Positions 42,445-51,836 are shown, counted from the first letter of the stretch. The stretch is DNA of 64,000 nt from Micromonospora sp. RHAY321 (GCF_023896955.1 NZ_JAMHIW010000018.1:1-64000); one strand, 5' to 3'. The notes: a model not told the origin generated them from the sequence alone. Numbers and translations: made by a program.

Positions 42445-43461
42445 TCAGTACATCGAGAGATGAACATGGTTCGTGTGGCTCGCGGCCGGGCTGCCGCTGC
42501 CGCTGTACGCGCGCCAGCCGGTGCCGGGGTGCCAGATCTGCCGGTACCAGATCACGTAGAGCACACCCAGCCGGTCGGCGTTGCGCACGTGCCAGGCGGC
42601 CAGGCTGTCCCCGTACGCCTTGTCGCCGCCGGTCGCGTTGCGGTCCTCGAAGCCGTTGGTGGCGGCCGCGAAGTCGCAGGCCCGCCCCTTCGGGTGCTCA
42701 CCGCCGCCGCCGCTGCGGTGGCAGGAGACGTGTCGCTTGTAACCGGCCGCCTGGGTCTGCTTGAGCGCGTTGAGGGTGCGCGGGGTGATGCAGCCGGAGG
42801 TGGTCGGGTCATTGACCGAGCAGGACTCCGACGGCCACGAACCATCGGAGTTGCGCGGCGCCGGTTTCGCCGAGACGGAGCTGCCGCCGCTGAAACCGTT
42901 GCTGCTGCCCGAGCTGACCTCGGCGAGCGCCGCCTCGGCTTCCTTCTTCTTCTTCGCCATCACGGCGAGCTGCTTCTGCTGCTCGCGGACCTCGGCGTCG
43001 ATGGCGACCTTGGCCTGCTGGGCCTGCTGCCGGGCGTCGGTGAGATCGCGCAGCCGCTTGCTGTCCCGCTGGGCCATCAGGTCGAGGTCGGCGGCGCGTT
43101 GCAGGAACGCCTGCGGCGTGGCGGTGTTGAGCAGCATCGACGCCGGGGTGAGCCGACCGGCCCGGTACGACTGCGCGGCCACCTCGCCGACCTGGGCGGT
43201 GAGCCCCACCAGGCGGGCTTCGACGGTCTTCAGCTCGCCGGTGAGGGCCGTCTGCCGGCGCTTGGAGTTGTCAAGCTTGGCCTTGGCCTCGATGTGGCCC
43301 TTGGCGGTCAGTTCCAGCGCGTCCTGCAGCTTCTTGGTGCCACCCTCACCGGGCTCCGCGTACGCGGGCACCGCGCCGCCGGAGAGCACCAGCGCGAGGG
43401 CGGCGAGCAGAGGGAGCAGTACACGGCGGGCGTGCTGCTGGCTGAGCCTGGTCCTGGGCAC
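42445..43461 (-). CDS. secreted coiled-coil protein with peptidase-like C-terminal domain
   Basis: A 338-residue exported protein. The signal peptide runs to about residue 36 (PAYA), then a Lys/Gln/Ala-rich coiled coil (about 45-185), a Ser/Gly linker and a C-terminal domain of about 120 residues. That domain has HPKGRACDF, DSLAAWHVRN and a final HTNHVHLSMY, a metal-His pattern like VanY/M15-type or ARB_07466-like D,D-/L,D-peptidase domains. The coiled coil resembles those regulating peptidoglycan hydrolases (RipA/CwlO type). It is probably active in wall remodelling. GTG 43461 follows GAAGGAC. Confidence 0.8.
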   Translation of the reverse strand: MPRTRLSQQHARRVLLPLLAALALVLSGGAVPAYAEPGEGGTKKLQDALELTAKGHIEAKAKLDNSKRRQTALTGELKTVEARLVGLTAQVGEVAAQSYRAGRLTPASMLLNTATPQAFLQRAADLDLMAQRDSKRLRDLTDARQQAQQAKVAIDAEVREQQKQLAVMAKKKKEAEAALAEVSSGSSNGFSGGSSVSAKPAPRNSDGSWPSESCSVNDPTTSGCITPRTLNALKQTQAAGYKRHVSCHRSGGGGEHPKGRACDFAAATNGFEDRNATGGDKAYGDSLAAWHVRNADRLGVLYVIWYRQIWHPGTGWRAYSGSGSPAASHTNHVHLSMY

Positions 43462-43509
43462 GAAAGCGTCCTTCCGTCGACCGCCGGCCCCCGGTGGACC
43501 ACTGCGCGG

Positions 43510-43557
43510 CGGCGTCTCCGCCGGCGCCGGTCGGCGGCCTGCTGGCGGAGACCGCCG
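43510..43557 (-). terminator. stem-loop downstream of the signalling operon
   Basis: TCTCCGCC (43515-43522) pairs with GGCGGAGA (43544-43551), with imperfect outward extension. It lies between the inositol-phosphatase-like stop at 43655 and the start of the coiled-coil gene. The promoter of that gene must share the 193-base gap. Confidence 0.45.
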
Positions 43558-43654
43558 GTCACGATACCGGACCGAGCGCAGGTGACCAGCCCCGTGACCG
43601 CCCGGCCGCTCGGGTGTCGACGCAGCGTGCCGCCGCCGTCGCGGAGTGCGCGGA

Positions 43655-44464
43655 TCAGGAGCCGAGCAGCGCCTCGTGCACCTCTGCCCAGACCTGCTCG
43701 TTGGCCGCGACGAGCAGGCCCCGCCCCTCGTCGGCGGGGTGGTAGTCGACGCCGTCGAACCGGCGGGCGACACCACCGGCCGCGCGCACCAGCAGGGTGC
43801 CCGGGGCGTGGTCCCACGGCAGGGTCCGCCAGAAGAGGGTGAACTGCTGCTCACCGGTGATGATGTCCAGGTATTCGCGGCCGGCGCAGTGCTGGCCGGG
43901 CAGCAGCTCGCCGAGCCGCCGGCCGCCGGCGCGAACCCGGTCCCGGGCCTCCGGCGGCAGGAACCGGGTCATGGCCGCGCCGCGCAGTTCGCCCAGCGAC
44001 GGCACCGTACCGGGATCGCCCAGCGGCAGGCCGTTGAGCAGGGTCCCGTCGTCGGCCCAGCCGGCGGCCAGGGTCTCGGCCAGCGGGTCGAGGATCCACC
44101 CCGCGGCGGGTCGACCGTCGGTCAGCAGCGCCACCATCAGGGCGAAGGGGCGGCGACCGGCGGCGAAGTTGGCGGTTCCGTCGACCGGGTCGACCAGCCA
44201 GACGTCACCGCCGTCGCGCAGGTGTCGCAGCAGCCCCGGATCGTCGGCGACGCCCTCCTCGCCGACCACCATCGAGCCCGGCCGCAGCCGGCGCAGCCCT
44301 GCGGAGATCAGCTCCTCGGCCCGGCGGTCGGCGATGGTGACCACCTCACCGGGCGCCTTCTCCGACACGTCCGCGTCGTCGAGCTTGCGGAACAGCGGCA
44401 GCACGACCTGGTCGGCGGCCTCCCGAAGGAGGTCACCGACGTCGTCGAGCAGGGTGTCAGCCAC
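43655..44464 (-). CDS. inositol-monophosphatase-family phosphatase
   Basis: A 269-residue Mg2+-dependent phosphatase of the IMPase/FBPase superfamily. Metal ligands appear as VGEEG and WLVDPVDGTANF, the second-ligand set by a later Asp in WDHAPG. Candidate substrates are inositol-1-phosphate, histidinol phosphate or PAP; the sequence does not decide. It overlaps the preceding response-regulator gene by 8 bases, so it is translated with a signalling operon, which is unusual for a purely metabolic IMPase. Confidence 0.88.
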   Translation of the reverse strand: MADTLLDDVGDLLREAADQVVLPLFRKLDDADVSEKAPGEVVTIADRRAEELISAGLRRLRPGSMVVGEEGVADDPGLLRHLRDGGDVWLVDPVDGTANFAAGRRPFALMVALLTDGRPAAGWILDPLAETLAAGWADDGTLLNGLPLGDPGTVPSLGELRGAAMTRFLPPEARDRVRAGGRRLGELLPGQHCAGREYLDIITGEQQFTLFWRTLPWDHAPGTLLVRAAGGVARRFDGVDYHPADEGRGLLVAANEQVWAEVHEALLGS

Positions 44465-44909
44465 GCGGCGGCAACTTGACCACGCTGACGAAGAACTCGT
44501 CGATCTGGCGGACCACGGAGATGAAGCGCTCGAAGTCCACCGGCTTGGTCACGTAGGCGTTGGCGTGCAGCTGGTAGCTGCGCAGGATGTCCTCGTCGGC
44601 CTGCGAGGTGGTGAGCACCACCACCGGGATCCGGCGCAGTTCCTCGTCCTTCTTGATCTCTTCCAGCACCTCCCGGCCGTCCCGGCGGGGCAGGTTGAGG
44701 TCGAGCAGGATCAGGTCGGGCGCCACGGCGTCGGCGTACTGGCCCTCCCGCCGCAGGTAGGCGAGCGCCTCGGCCCCGTCGGACACGACGGTCAGCCGGT
44801 TGCGCAGCTTGTGCTCCTCGAACGCCTCCTGGGTCATCAACACGTCACCCGGATCGTCCTCGACGAGCAGGACCTCGATCGGGCTCTTGCCGTCCGCCGG
44901 CGCGGTCAT
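44457..44909 (-). CDS. single-domain response regulator (Rcp1-like)
   Basis: A 150-residue receiver-only protein. Acidic pocket EDD (17-19), phospho-acceptor D70 in LILLDLNLP, switch Thr in VVLTTSQ and Lys in VTKPVD. It lacks an output domain and resembles Rcp1, the partner of phytochrome-type kinases. It overlaps the histidine kinase by 4 bases and the phosphatase gene by 8. It probably carries phosphate between the kinase and the receiver-phosphatase encoded upstream, or acts as a sink. Confidence 0.93.
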   Translation of the reverse strand: MTAPADGKSPIEVLLVEDDPGDVLMTQEAFEEHKLRNRLTVVSDGAEALAYLRREGQYADAVAPDLILLDLNLPRRDGREVLEEIKKDEELRRIPVVVLTTSQADEDILRSYQLHANAYVTKPVDFERFISVVRQIDEFFVSVVKLPPRG

Positions 44910-46642
44910 CCCACCGTCTCCCTCATGTCACCCGTTCTACCGCTTCCGCGAGCTCCGTCGGCCTCGTCCGGCTGGTCCGCCCCGGCGGACTGCTCCGGCA
45001 TGGCGGCCGGTGCCTCGTCCGCGGGGGTCGCGTCACCCGCCACGGACGGCTGAGGCTCCTCCGGCGACTCCGCGCCCGCAGCGGACGCCTCGACGTCCTC
45101 GCGCTGCGCCGGGAGGGTGAACCGGATCGTGGTGCCCTCCGGCACGTCGGTGTCCACCCAGACCCGGCCACCGTGGTATTCCACGATCTTCTTGGCGATG
45201 GCCAGTCCGATGCCGGTGCCCGGGTACGCGTCCTTCGAGTGCAGCCGCTGGAAGATCACGAAGATCTTGTCGGCGAACTCCGGCTCGATCCCGATGCCGT
45301 TGTCCTGGCAGCTGATCTCCCACTCGGCCCCGACCAGCCGCGCCGAGATGTGCACCTTCGGCGGTACGTCCGGGCGGCGGAACTTGACCGAGTTGCTGAC
45401 CAGGTTGGCCAGCAGGTTGGTGAGCAGCGGCTCCTCGCCCTGGATCACCGGCAGCTCGCCCCAGGTCAGCTCGGCGTCGGCGTACTGCCGGGCGGCCTCG
45501 GTCTGCGCGGCCACGTCGCCCATCACCTTGTTGAGGTCGACCTCGACGAAGCCGGTGGTGAGACGGCCGATGCGGGAGAACGCGAGCAGGTCGTTGATCA
45601 GCCGTTGCATCCGCTGCGCGCCGTCCACCGCGAAGGCGATGTACTGGTCGGCCCGCTCGTCGAGCTGCCCGGCGTAGCGGCGCTGCAGCAGCTGGCAGAA
45701 GCTGGCCACCTTGCGCAGCGGCTCCTGGAGGTCGTGCGAGGCCACGTACGCGAACTGCTCCAGGTCGCGGTTGGACCGGGTCAGCTCCTCGGCCTGCTTC
45801 TGGAGCTGGGTGTTGACCCACTCGATGCGCTCGCGGGCCTCCCGCACCTCGGCCAGGTCGGACGCGATCTTCTGGCGCATCGCGTCCACGTCCTCGCCGA
45901 GCCGGATGAACTCCGGTGGGCCGGTGGTGGAGATGCCGTGCTGGTAGTCGCCCTCGGCGACCTCGCGGACCTGATCGGCCAGCCCGATGAGCGGCCGGAC
46001 CACCATCCGGTCCAGGGAGAGCAGCAGCACCGCGCCGGCGACGACCACCACCAGCGCCGCGACGATCAGGAGCACGACCAGCACGTTGCTGCTGTTGCGC
46101 ACATCGTCGGCGGACTGTTCCCGGGCGGCCAGGATCTCCTGTTGGAGGTCGTCGACCGCCGACCGGACCTGGTCGAACTGCCGCCTGGCCTGGTCGTTCA
46201 CCAACGCCTGGCCGGCGCTGGTGCCGCGCTGGTCGGTGATGGTGATCACCGGCTCCGCCACGTTGCGCCGCCACTGCTCGGTGCGCTCCTCGACGGTCTG
46301 CAGCTCCTGGCTGATCTGCGGATAGTCGTCGAGCAGCATCCGCATCGCGGCGACGGTGCTCTTCTCCTGGTCGAGCCCCGCCCGGTACGGGTCCAGGTCG
46401 GCCGGGTCGCCACTGACCGCGTACCCGCGGACCCCGGTCTCCTGGTCGAGCACCGCGTTGAGCAGTTCCTGCGCCTGCACCCGCAGCGGGCCGGTCTTGT
46501 TCAGGATGGCGTCGATCTGGGTGCGGTTGCGGGCGGCCATCGCCGCCTCGGCGCCGGCCAGGCCGATCAGCAGCACGCCCACGACGGTGAGCAGCGTGAT
46601 GACCCGGCGGCGCAGACTCCAGCCGCCGACCACCGGCGTCAC
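44906..46642 (-). CDS. membrane histidine kinase with CHASE3 sensor
   Basis: A 578-residue sensor kinase. First helix (14-36), CHASE3 extracellular domain (about 40-180, typical QETGVRGYAVSGD), second helix (187-208), HAMP (about 210-265), a coiled linker, HisKA with phospho-H303 in ASHDLQEP, and HATPase_c with N box NLLANLVSNSVKF, G1 DNGIGIEPE and G2 GTGIGLAIAKK. The HisKA form is that of bacteriophytochrome-like kinases working with Rcp1 regulators. An acidic Pro/Ala-rich tail of about 65 residues follows. It overlaps its neighbours by 4 bases on both sides. Confidence 0.94.
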   Translation of the reverse strand: MTPVVGGWSLRRRVITLLTVVGVLLIGLAGAEAAMAARNRTQIDAILNKTGPLRVQAQELLNAVLDQETGVRGYAVSGDPADLDPYRAGLDQEKSTVAAMRMLLDDYPQISQELQTVEERTEQWRRNVAEPVITITDQRGTSAGQALVNDQARRQFDQVRSAVDDLQQEILAAREQSADDVRNSSNVLVVLLIVAALVVVVAGAVLLLSLDRMVVRPLIGLADQVREVAEGDYQHGISTTGPPEFIRLGEDVDAMRQKIASDLAEVREARERIEWVNTQLQKQAEELTRSNRDLEQFAYVASHDLQEPLRKVASFCQLLQRRYAGQLDERADQYIAFAVDGAQRMQRLINDLLAFSRIGRLTTGFVEVDLNKVMGDVAAQTEAARQYADAELTWGELPVIQGEEPLLTNLLANLVSNSVKFRRPDVPPKVHISARLVGAEWEISCQDNGIGIEPEFADKIFVIFQRLHSKDAYPGTGIGLAIAKKIVEYHGGRVWVDTDVPEGTTIRFTLPAQREDVEASAAGAESPEEPQPSVAGDATPADEAPAAMPEQSAGADQPDEADGARGSGRTGDMRETVG

Positions 46643-47883
46643 CGGCCACCGCCCCGGGTCACCAGCAGCATGGCCACGTCGTCGGCGAGGGGGCCGCCGT
46701 TGATCTGCTCCGCCCGGCCGACCAGCCAGGCCGGCAGCTCGGGCAGTGACACCTGGCGGTTCGCCGGCTCGTCGAGCAACCCACTGAGGCCCGGCACGTC
46801 GAGCCGCTCGTCGCTCGTGCCCACCCGCCCCTCGATCAGGCCGTCGGTGTACATCAGCAGGGACCAGTCATGGGTGTCGAACTCCAGGTCGTAGGCGGTC
46901 GGCCGGCGGGGTCGTACGCCCAGCAGCCGGCCGCCGGGCGCGGGCACCGGGACGACCCGGCCACCGGAGAGCAGCAGCGGCGGCGGATGCCCGGCGAGTC
47001 GGACGGTGGCCCGGTTGGCGTCCAGGTCCAGTCGGGTCGTGGCCACCGTCGCGAAGATCTCCTGGAGTCGGCGCTCGCTCATCAGCACCTGCTCCAGCGC
47101 GGGCAGCACCTCGTCGTCCGGCACCCCGGCGAGCACCAGGGCCCGCCAGGCCACCCGTAGCTCCACGCCGAGCGCGGCCTCGTCCACGCCGTGCCCGCAG
47201 ACGTCCCCCACGATCAGGTCGAGACGGTCCGGACGGGTCTGCACCACGTCGAAGAAATCCCCGCCGATCAGGGCGGCGTGCCGACCCGGCCGGTAGAAGG
47301 TGTGCACCGCCACCTCGTCGGTCGTCATCAGCGGCTGGGGCAGCAGACCGCGTTCGAGCCGAGCCGACTCGGCCTGGCGCAACTCGACCTCGCGCAGCCG
47401 GCGGGCGTTCTCGTCGGCGCGCTTGCGCTCCACCGCGTAGCGCAGCGCCCGGGTCAGCAGAACCCCGTCCACCTGACCCTTGACCAGGTAGTCCTGAGCG
47501 CCCTCGGCGACGGCCACGATGCCCAGGTGCTCGTCCGAACGGCCGGTCAGCACGCAGACCGCCGCGCCGCTGGACATCTCCAGCACCTGGCGCAGCCCGT
47601 CCAGCCCCTGCGCGTCCGGCAGACCCAGGTCGAGCAGGACGCAGTCGACGTTGGTGATCCGCCGCCGCGCCTCGCTCAGGCTGGTGGCGACCTGCAGGTC
47701 GATCATCGAGTTGGTCTCGGCGAGCAGCTCACCGACCAGGAAGGCGTCGCCCTCGTCGTCCTCCACCAGCAGCACCCGCAACCGTTCGCCCGGCGGCAGG
47801 TTGGCGTGCCGCGACAGACCGCCGTGCGGGTACGGCACGACGGAGGAACCGGCCAGGCCGGGTCCCCGGTGCGGCCGGGTCAC
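46639..47883 (-). CDS. response regulator with PP2C (SpoIIE-type) phosphatase output
   Basis: A receiver domain (about 35-150, phospho-D85 in CVLLDLGLPD) joined through a helical linker to a SpoIIE/RsbU-type PP2C Ser phosphatase (about 190-414, metal motifs GGDFFDV, VGDVCGHG, GLIEGR and ADDVAML). Such proteins dephosphorylate anti-sigma-factor antagonists and so release stress sigma factors. GTG 47883 gives 414 residues but has no ribosome site. The best site, AAGGAG (47920-47925), leads with 6-base spacing to an in-frame ATC at 47913 (see finding). Its stop overlaps the kinase start (ATGA). It begins the signalling operon. Confidence 0.88.
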   Translation of the reverse strand: MTRPHRGPGLAGSSVVPYPHGGLSRHANLPPGERLRVLLVEDDEGDAFLVGELLAETNSMIDLQVATSLSEARRRITNVDCVLLDLGLPDAQGLDGLRQVLEMSSGAAVCVLTGRSDEHLGIVAVAEGAQDYLVKGQVDGVLLTRALRYAVERKRADENARRLREVELRQAESARLERGLLPQPLMTTDEVAVHTFYRPGRHAALIGGDFFDVVQTRPDRLDLIVGDVCGHGVDEAALGVELRVAWRALVLAGVPDDEVLPALEQVLMSERRLQEIFATVATTRLDLDANRATVRLAGHPPPLLLSGGRVVPVPAPGGRLLGVRPRRPTAYDLEFDTHDWSLLMYTDGLIEGRVGTSDERLDVPGLSGLLDEPANRQVSLPELPAWLVGRAEQINGGPLADDVAMLLVTRGGGR

Positions 47884-48127
47884 CGCCGCGAGACGCGGGA
47901 GATCGCTGGTGATGTCGGGCTCCTTCCGAGTGCCCTGCTGATCCTGTATTAGACAACGGTCGCGCACAACACGACGGCCTCGGCGCGGCCGGGGATGGGC
48001 CGGATCACTGCCCGCGGAAGGACAAACCGGGCGGCGGTCGACGCTCGGACGTCCGGCCGTCCCGCCCGGAGCCGCCGGAGGGCAGGATGGTGCCACCCCA
48101 GGCCCCACCACCCCCCGAGGAGTTCCC

Positions 48128-50548
48128 GTGGGCGCACCCCCCACCCCCGTCACGACGGGCAGGCCGGCCCGGCCGGGTCCGGACGTACCCCTCGCCGACC
48201 GCGCGCTGACCCGGCCCCGCCGGCGCCTCGCGGCTGCGGCTGCCGCCCTCGTCGCGCTGGTCGCCGTCGGCGCCGGCAGCCTGCTCGACCTGCGCACCCC
48301 GGCGCCGGTGTCGGCGGACGCACCCGCGGACGAGTTCAGCGCCGGACGGGCGTACGCCGACGTCCAGGTCATCGCGGCCCGGACGCACGTCGCCGGGAGC
48401 TCGGCCAACGACCAGGTCCGCGCACACCTTGAGCAGCGGCTGCGCGGACTGGGCCTGGAGACCGAGGTGCAGGACACGGTCGCCCCGGAGGCCGGTCAGC
48501 TCAGCGGAGCGGCGGGCGGGGCGACCCTGGCCCGGGTACGCAACGTGGTGGCCCGGCTGCCCGGCACCGCCCCGACGGGACGGGTCTTCCTGGCCGCCCA
48601 CTACGACTCGGTGCAGACCGGGCCGGGCGGCAACGACGACGCGGCCGGCACCTCCGCGATCCTGGAGGTGGCCCGGGCGCTGGCCGCCGGCCCGCGGCCG
48701 CGCAACGACATCGTCTTCGTGCTGACCGACGCCGAGGAGGCGTGCCTCTGCGGCGCCTCCGCGTTCGCCGCCAGCCACCCCCTGGCCAACGACGGCGGGG
48801 TGGTGCTCAACCTGGAGGCGCGCGGCTCCACCGGCCCGGTGATCATGTTCGAGACGTCCCGGAACAACGCGAAGCTGGTGGACGTCTTCGGCCGCGCCGC
48901 CCCGCACCCGGTCGGCACCTCCTTCGCGGTGGAGATCTACCGCGCGCTGCCCAACGACACCGACTTCACCGCGTTCCTGGACCAGAGGTTCGTCGGGCTG
49001 AACTCGGCGTACATCGACGGTGGCGCGATCTACCACACACCGCTGGACACCCCGGCGGCGATGGACCGGGGCAGCCTCCAGCAGCACGGGGACAACGCGC
49101 TGGGCCTGGCCCGGGAGTTCGGCCGCACCGACCTGGGCGACCTGCGCTCCGGGCACGACGCCACCTACTTTCCGGTGCCCGGCGGGCTGGTCCGCTACCC
49201 CGGCTGGCTCACCCTGCCGCTGGCCCTGCTCGCGGTGTTCGCGGTGGCCGCGCTGGGCTGGCTGACCCGTCGCCGGGGTCGGGCCAGCACCGGCCGGCTG
49301 GCCGCCGGCTTCGGACTGGCCCTGGTGCCGATCGTTGCCGCGCCGCTCGCCGCGCAACTGCTCTGGATGGCGATCACCGCGATCCGGCCGGGGTACGCCG
49401 AACTGCTCGACCCGTACCGGCCGACCTGGTACCGCCTGGCCGTGCTGGCCCTCGCCGCCGCCATCCTGCTCACCTGGTACGCGTTGACCCGTCGCCGGAT
49501 CGGGCCGGCCGCGCTCGCCGTCGGCGGGCTGGCCTGGCTGGCCCTGCTCGGGGTGCTGCTCGCCGTGGCGGTGCCCGGCGGGGCGTACCTCACCACCCTG
49601 CCGGCGCTGGCCGGCGCCCTCGGCGGGCTGGTCGCGCTGCGCACCCGGCAGACCGGGCCGTGGCCGGTGGTGGCCGTGACCGTGGCCGGCGCGGTCGGCG
49701 TGGTCATCCTGCTGCCGACCGTGGTGCTGCTCTTCCCCGCGCTGGGCATGGCCATGGGCGGCGTGGCCGCGCTGGTCGCCGTGCTGCTCGGCCTGGCCGC
49801 GCTACCGGTGGTCGACCTGCTGCACCCGCAGGCCGGCGGCCAGCGCGGAATGCGGGCGCTGCGGGCCCGGCGGCTCGCGGTGCTCCCGGCCGGGGCCGCC
49901 GCTCTGGCGGCGGTGGTGCTCGCCGGTGTCGGGCTGGCCGTGGACCGGTTCGACGCCGCCCACCCCGCGCCCACCCACCTGATGTACGCCATGGACGCGG
50001 GCACCGGCCAGGCCCGCTGGCTGAGCCACGAGACCGATCCGCAGCCGTGGACGGACGGCTACGTGGACGGGGTGACCGACGTCGGCGACGACTTCCCCGG
50101 GCTCGGCGACGGTGAGCTGCGTGCCGGGCCGGCACAGCCGGCGAGCCTGCCGGCGCCGAAGCTGGAGGTGCTGGCCGACAGCGCCGCCGGTGGCGAGCGC
50201 ACCCTGCGGCTGCGGCTCACCCCGCAGCGGGTGGCCCGGCTCGCCACCCTGCACGTCGACACGTCGACCGCCACCGTGCTGCGGGCCGAGGTGGCCGGCC
50301 GGTCGGTGCCGGTGGAGCCCCGCGCGGGCAGGTGGGGCTTCGGGCTCGTCTTCCACGCCCCGCCGGCCGAGGGCATCGAGGTCACGCTGACCCTGCGGCC
50401 GATCGGCGGGCAGGTGGCGCTGCGGGCGATGGACGCCAGCGACGGGCTCGACGCGCTGCCCGGCTTCCGCCCCCGGCCGCCGGCCGTCGGCATCGTCGGG
50501 TCACACAGCTCCGAGATGCTGGCGGTCGCCCGCACCTATCCCCTCTGA
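48128..50548 (+). CDS. M28-family zinc aminopeptidase with multi-spanning C-terminal membrane region
   Basis: An 806-residue membrane peptidase. An N-terminal helix (about 36-52) is followed by an M28 peptidase domain (about 70-330) with AAHYDSVQTGPGGNDDAAGTS (first His and bridging Asp), TDAEEACLCG (catalytic Glu pair) and IYHTPLDT (last His). From about 350 to 600 come 7-8 membrane helices, then an extracellular beta-rich C-terminal domain. The layout resembles the yeast vacuolar Fxna/Pff1-like and actinobacterial M28 membrane peptidases. GTG 48128 has GAGGAG at 5 bases. The 214-base gap upstream is divergent promoter space with the signalling operon. Confidence 0.9.
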   Translation: MGAPPTPVTTGRPARPGPDVPLADRALTRPRRRLAAAAAALVALVAVGAGSLLDLRTPAPVSADAPADEFSAGRAYADVQVIAARTHVAGSSANDQVRAHLEQRLRGLGLETEVQDTVAPEAGQLSGAAGGATLARVRNVVARLPGTAPTGRVFLAAHYDSVQTGPGGNDDAAGTSAILEVARALAAGPRPRNDIVFVLTDAEEACLCGASAFAASHPLANDGGVVLNLEARGSTGPVIMFETSRNNAKLVDVFGRAAPHPVGTSFAVEIYRALPNDTDFTAFLDQRFVGLNSAYIDGGAIYHTPLDTPAAMDRGSLQQHGDNALGLAREFGRTDLGDLRSGHDATYFPVPGGLVRYPGWLTLPLALLAVFAVAALGWLTRRRGRASTGRLAAGFGLALVPIVAAPLAAQLLWMAITAIRPGYAELLDPYRPTWYRLAVLALAAAILLTWYALTRRRIGPAALAVGGLAWLALLGVLLAVAVPGGAYLTTLPALAGALGGLVALRTRQTGPWPVVAVTVAGAVGVVILLPTVVLLFPALGMAMGGVAALVAVLLGLAALPVVDLLHPQAGGQRGMRALRARRLAVLPAGAAALAAVVLAGVGLAVDRFDAAHPAPTHLMYAMDAGTGQARWLSHETDPQPWTDGYVDGVTDVGDDFPGLGDGELRAGPAQPASLPAPKLEVLADSAAGGERTLRLRLTPQRVARLATLHVDTSTATVLRAEVAGRSVPVEPRAGRWGFGLVFHAPPAEGIEVTLTLRPIGGQVALRAMDASDGLDALPGFRPRPPAVGIVGSHSSEMLAVARTYPL

Positions 50549-50555
50549 CGGACGG

Positions 50556-50599
50556 AGCCGGTGGTCCGAAGGAGTCATTTCTCCGGCGGACCACCGGCT
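50556..50599. terminator. bidirectional terminator with internal hairpin
   Basis: A 13-base-pair outer stem AGCCGGTGGTCCG / CGGACCACCGGCT encloses GGAG...CTCC, giving a nested hairpin, between the convergent stops at 50548 and 50621. Confidence 0.75.
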
Positions 50600-50620
50600 G
50601 TGCGTACCGAGCGGGCACGG

Positions 50621-51571
50621 TCAGTGCGGGGCGGCCGGGCCCAGGTCGCTCGGGTCGGTGTTGCCGCCACAGACGATCACGGCCACCCGCTCCCCCGGCT
50701 GCGGCACGTACGCGCCGCCGACCAGCGCGGCCAGCGCCGCGGCGCCACCCAGCTCGGCGGCGACCCGCAGCTCCGACCAGAGCAGGCGGCGCGCCCGCAA
50801 CAGGTCCTCGTCCCGGACCAGCACGGAGACCACCCCCGTCCGGCGGGCGGTGTCGAAGGCGATCTCGCCGATCCGGCGGGCGCCCAACGAGTCGGTGGCG
50901 ATGCCGCCCACCTCGATGTCGACCGGCCGGCCGGCCTTGAGGGCGGAGTGCAGGGTGGGGATCTGCTCGGGCTCGACGGCGACGACGCGTACCGACCCGT
51001 CGAACCAGGTGGCGATGCCGGACACCAGCCCGCCGCCGCCGACCGCCACCAGCACGGTGTCGATCCCGTCCAGCTGCCGTTCCAGCTCCCGGCCGACGGT
51101 GCCCTGACCGGCCACCACCTCCGGCTGGTCGTACGCGTGCACGACCAGCGCCCCGGTCTCCTCTGCCCGCTGGGTGCTCGCCGCCAACGCCTCGGCGTAG
51201 TGCTGGCCCACCTGCCGCACCTGGGCGCCCAGCCCCGCCAGCCGCTGCACCTTCACCGGCGAGGAGGTCACCGGCACGAAGACCTCCGCCGGCACGCCCA
51301 GCGAGCGGGCCGCGTACGCGACGGCGAGGCCGTGGTTGCCGCCGGACGCGGCGATCACCCCTGCCGGGGGCAGCGGGCCCCGCAACATCCGGTTGAACGC
51401 GCCGCGCGGCTTGAACGAGCCGGTGTGCTGGTGCAACTCCAGTTTGAGGCTGAGCTGCCCCGGCACGCCCAGATCGGCGCCGTCGACGGTGAGCACCGGC
51501 GTCTCCCGGACCCGCCCCCCGACCAGAGCCGCAGCCGCCTCGACGTCGCTTCTGTCCACCATGGGAGACAC
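50621..51571 (-). CDS. serine/threonine dehydratase (PLP, fold type II)
   Basis: A 316-residue catabolic-type dehydratase converting L-threonine to 2-oxobutyrate or L-serine to pyruvate. PLP lysine K54 is in GSFKPRGAFNR, the phosphate-binding loop is ASGGNHGLAVAY, and VAVGGGGLVSGIA is the glycine loop. There is no C-terminal ACT regulatory domain, so it is the short form. It lies 10 bases after the Smr-domain gene and probably follows it on the same transcript. Confidence 0.92.
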   Translation of the reverse strand: MSPMVDRSDVEAAAALVGGRVRETPVLTVDGADLGVPGQLSLKLELHQHTGSFKPRGAFNRMLRGPLPPAGVIAASGGNHGLAVAYAARSLGVPAEVFVPVTSSPVKVQRLAGLGAQVRQVGQHYAEALAASTQRAEETGALVVHAYDQPEVVAGQGTVGRELERQLDGIDTVLVAVGGGGLVSGIATWFDGSVRVVAVEPEQIPTLHSALKAGRPVDIEVGGIATDSLGARRIGEIAFDTARRTGVVSVLVRDEDLLRARRLLWSELRVAAELGGAAALAALVGGAYVPQPGERVAVIVCGGNTDPSDLGPAAPH

Positions 51572-51581
51572 CAGACACCCT

Positions 51582-51836
51582 CTACTTCCAGCGAAAGTGC
51601 ACGAAGAGGCGGCCGAAGTTCTTGGAGTCCTTCTCCACCCGGTGATAGAGCTGCTTGACGTCCTTCTGATCGAGGAACCGCAGCACCCGCTTCTTGAGCT
51701 GGCCCGACCCCTTACCAGGGATGATCTCCACGAGGGTGGCCTTCTTCGCCACCGCCTCGTCCATGATCCCGCGCAACGCGCGGTCGATGTCCTGGCCCTT
51801 GTTGAAGATCTCGTGCAGGTCCAGCTTGAGCTTCAT
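51582..51836 (-). CDS. stand-alone Smr-domain protein
   Basis: An 84-residue protein consisting of one Smr (small MutS-related) domain. DLHEIFNKG carries the DLH-type catalytic motif, and PGKGSGQLK the GKG loop. Smr domains are DNA or RNA endonucleases linked to ribosome-rescue and recombination; single-domain actinobacterial forms are uncharacterised. ATG 51836. It is 10 bases upstream of the dehydratase gene. Confidence 0.88.
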   Translation of the reverse strand: MKLKLDLHEIFNKGQDIDRALRGIMDEAVAKKATLVEIIPGKGSGQLKKRVLRFLDQKDVKQLYHRVEKDSKNFGRLFVHFRWK

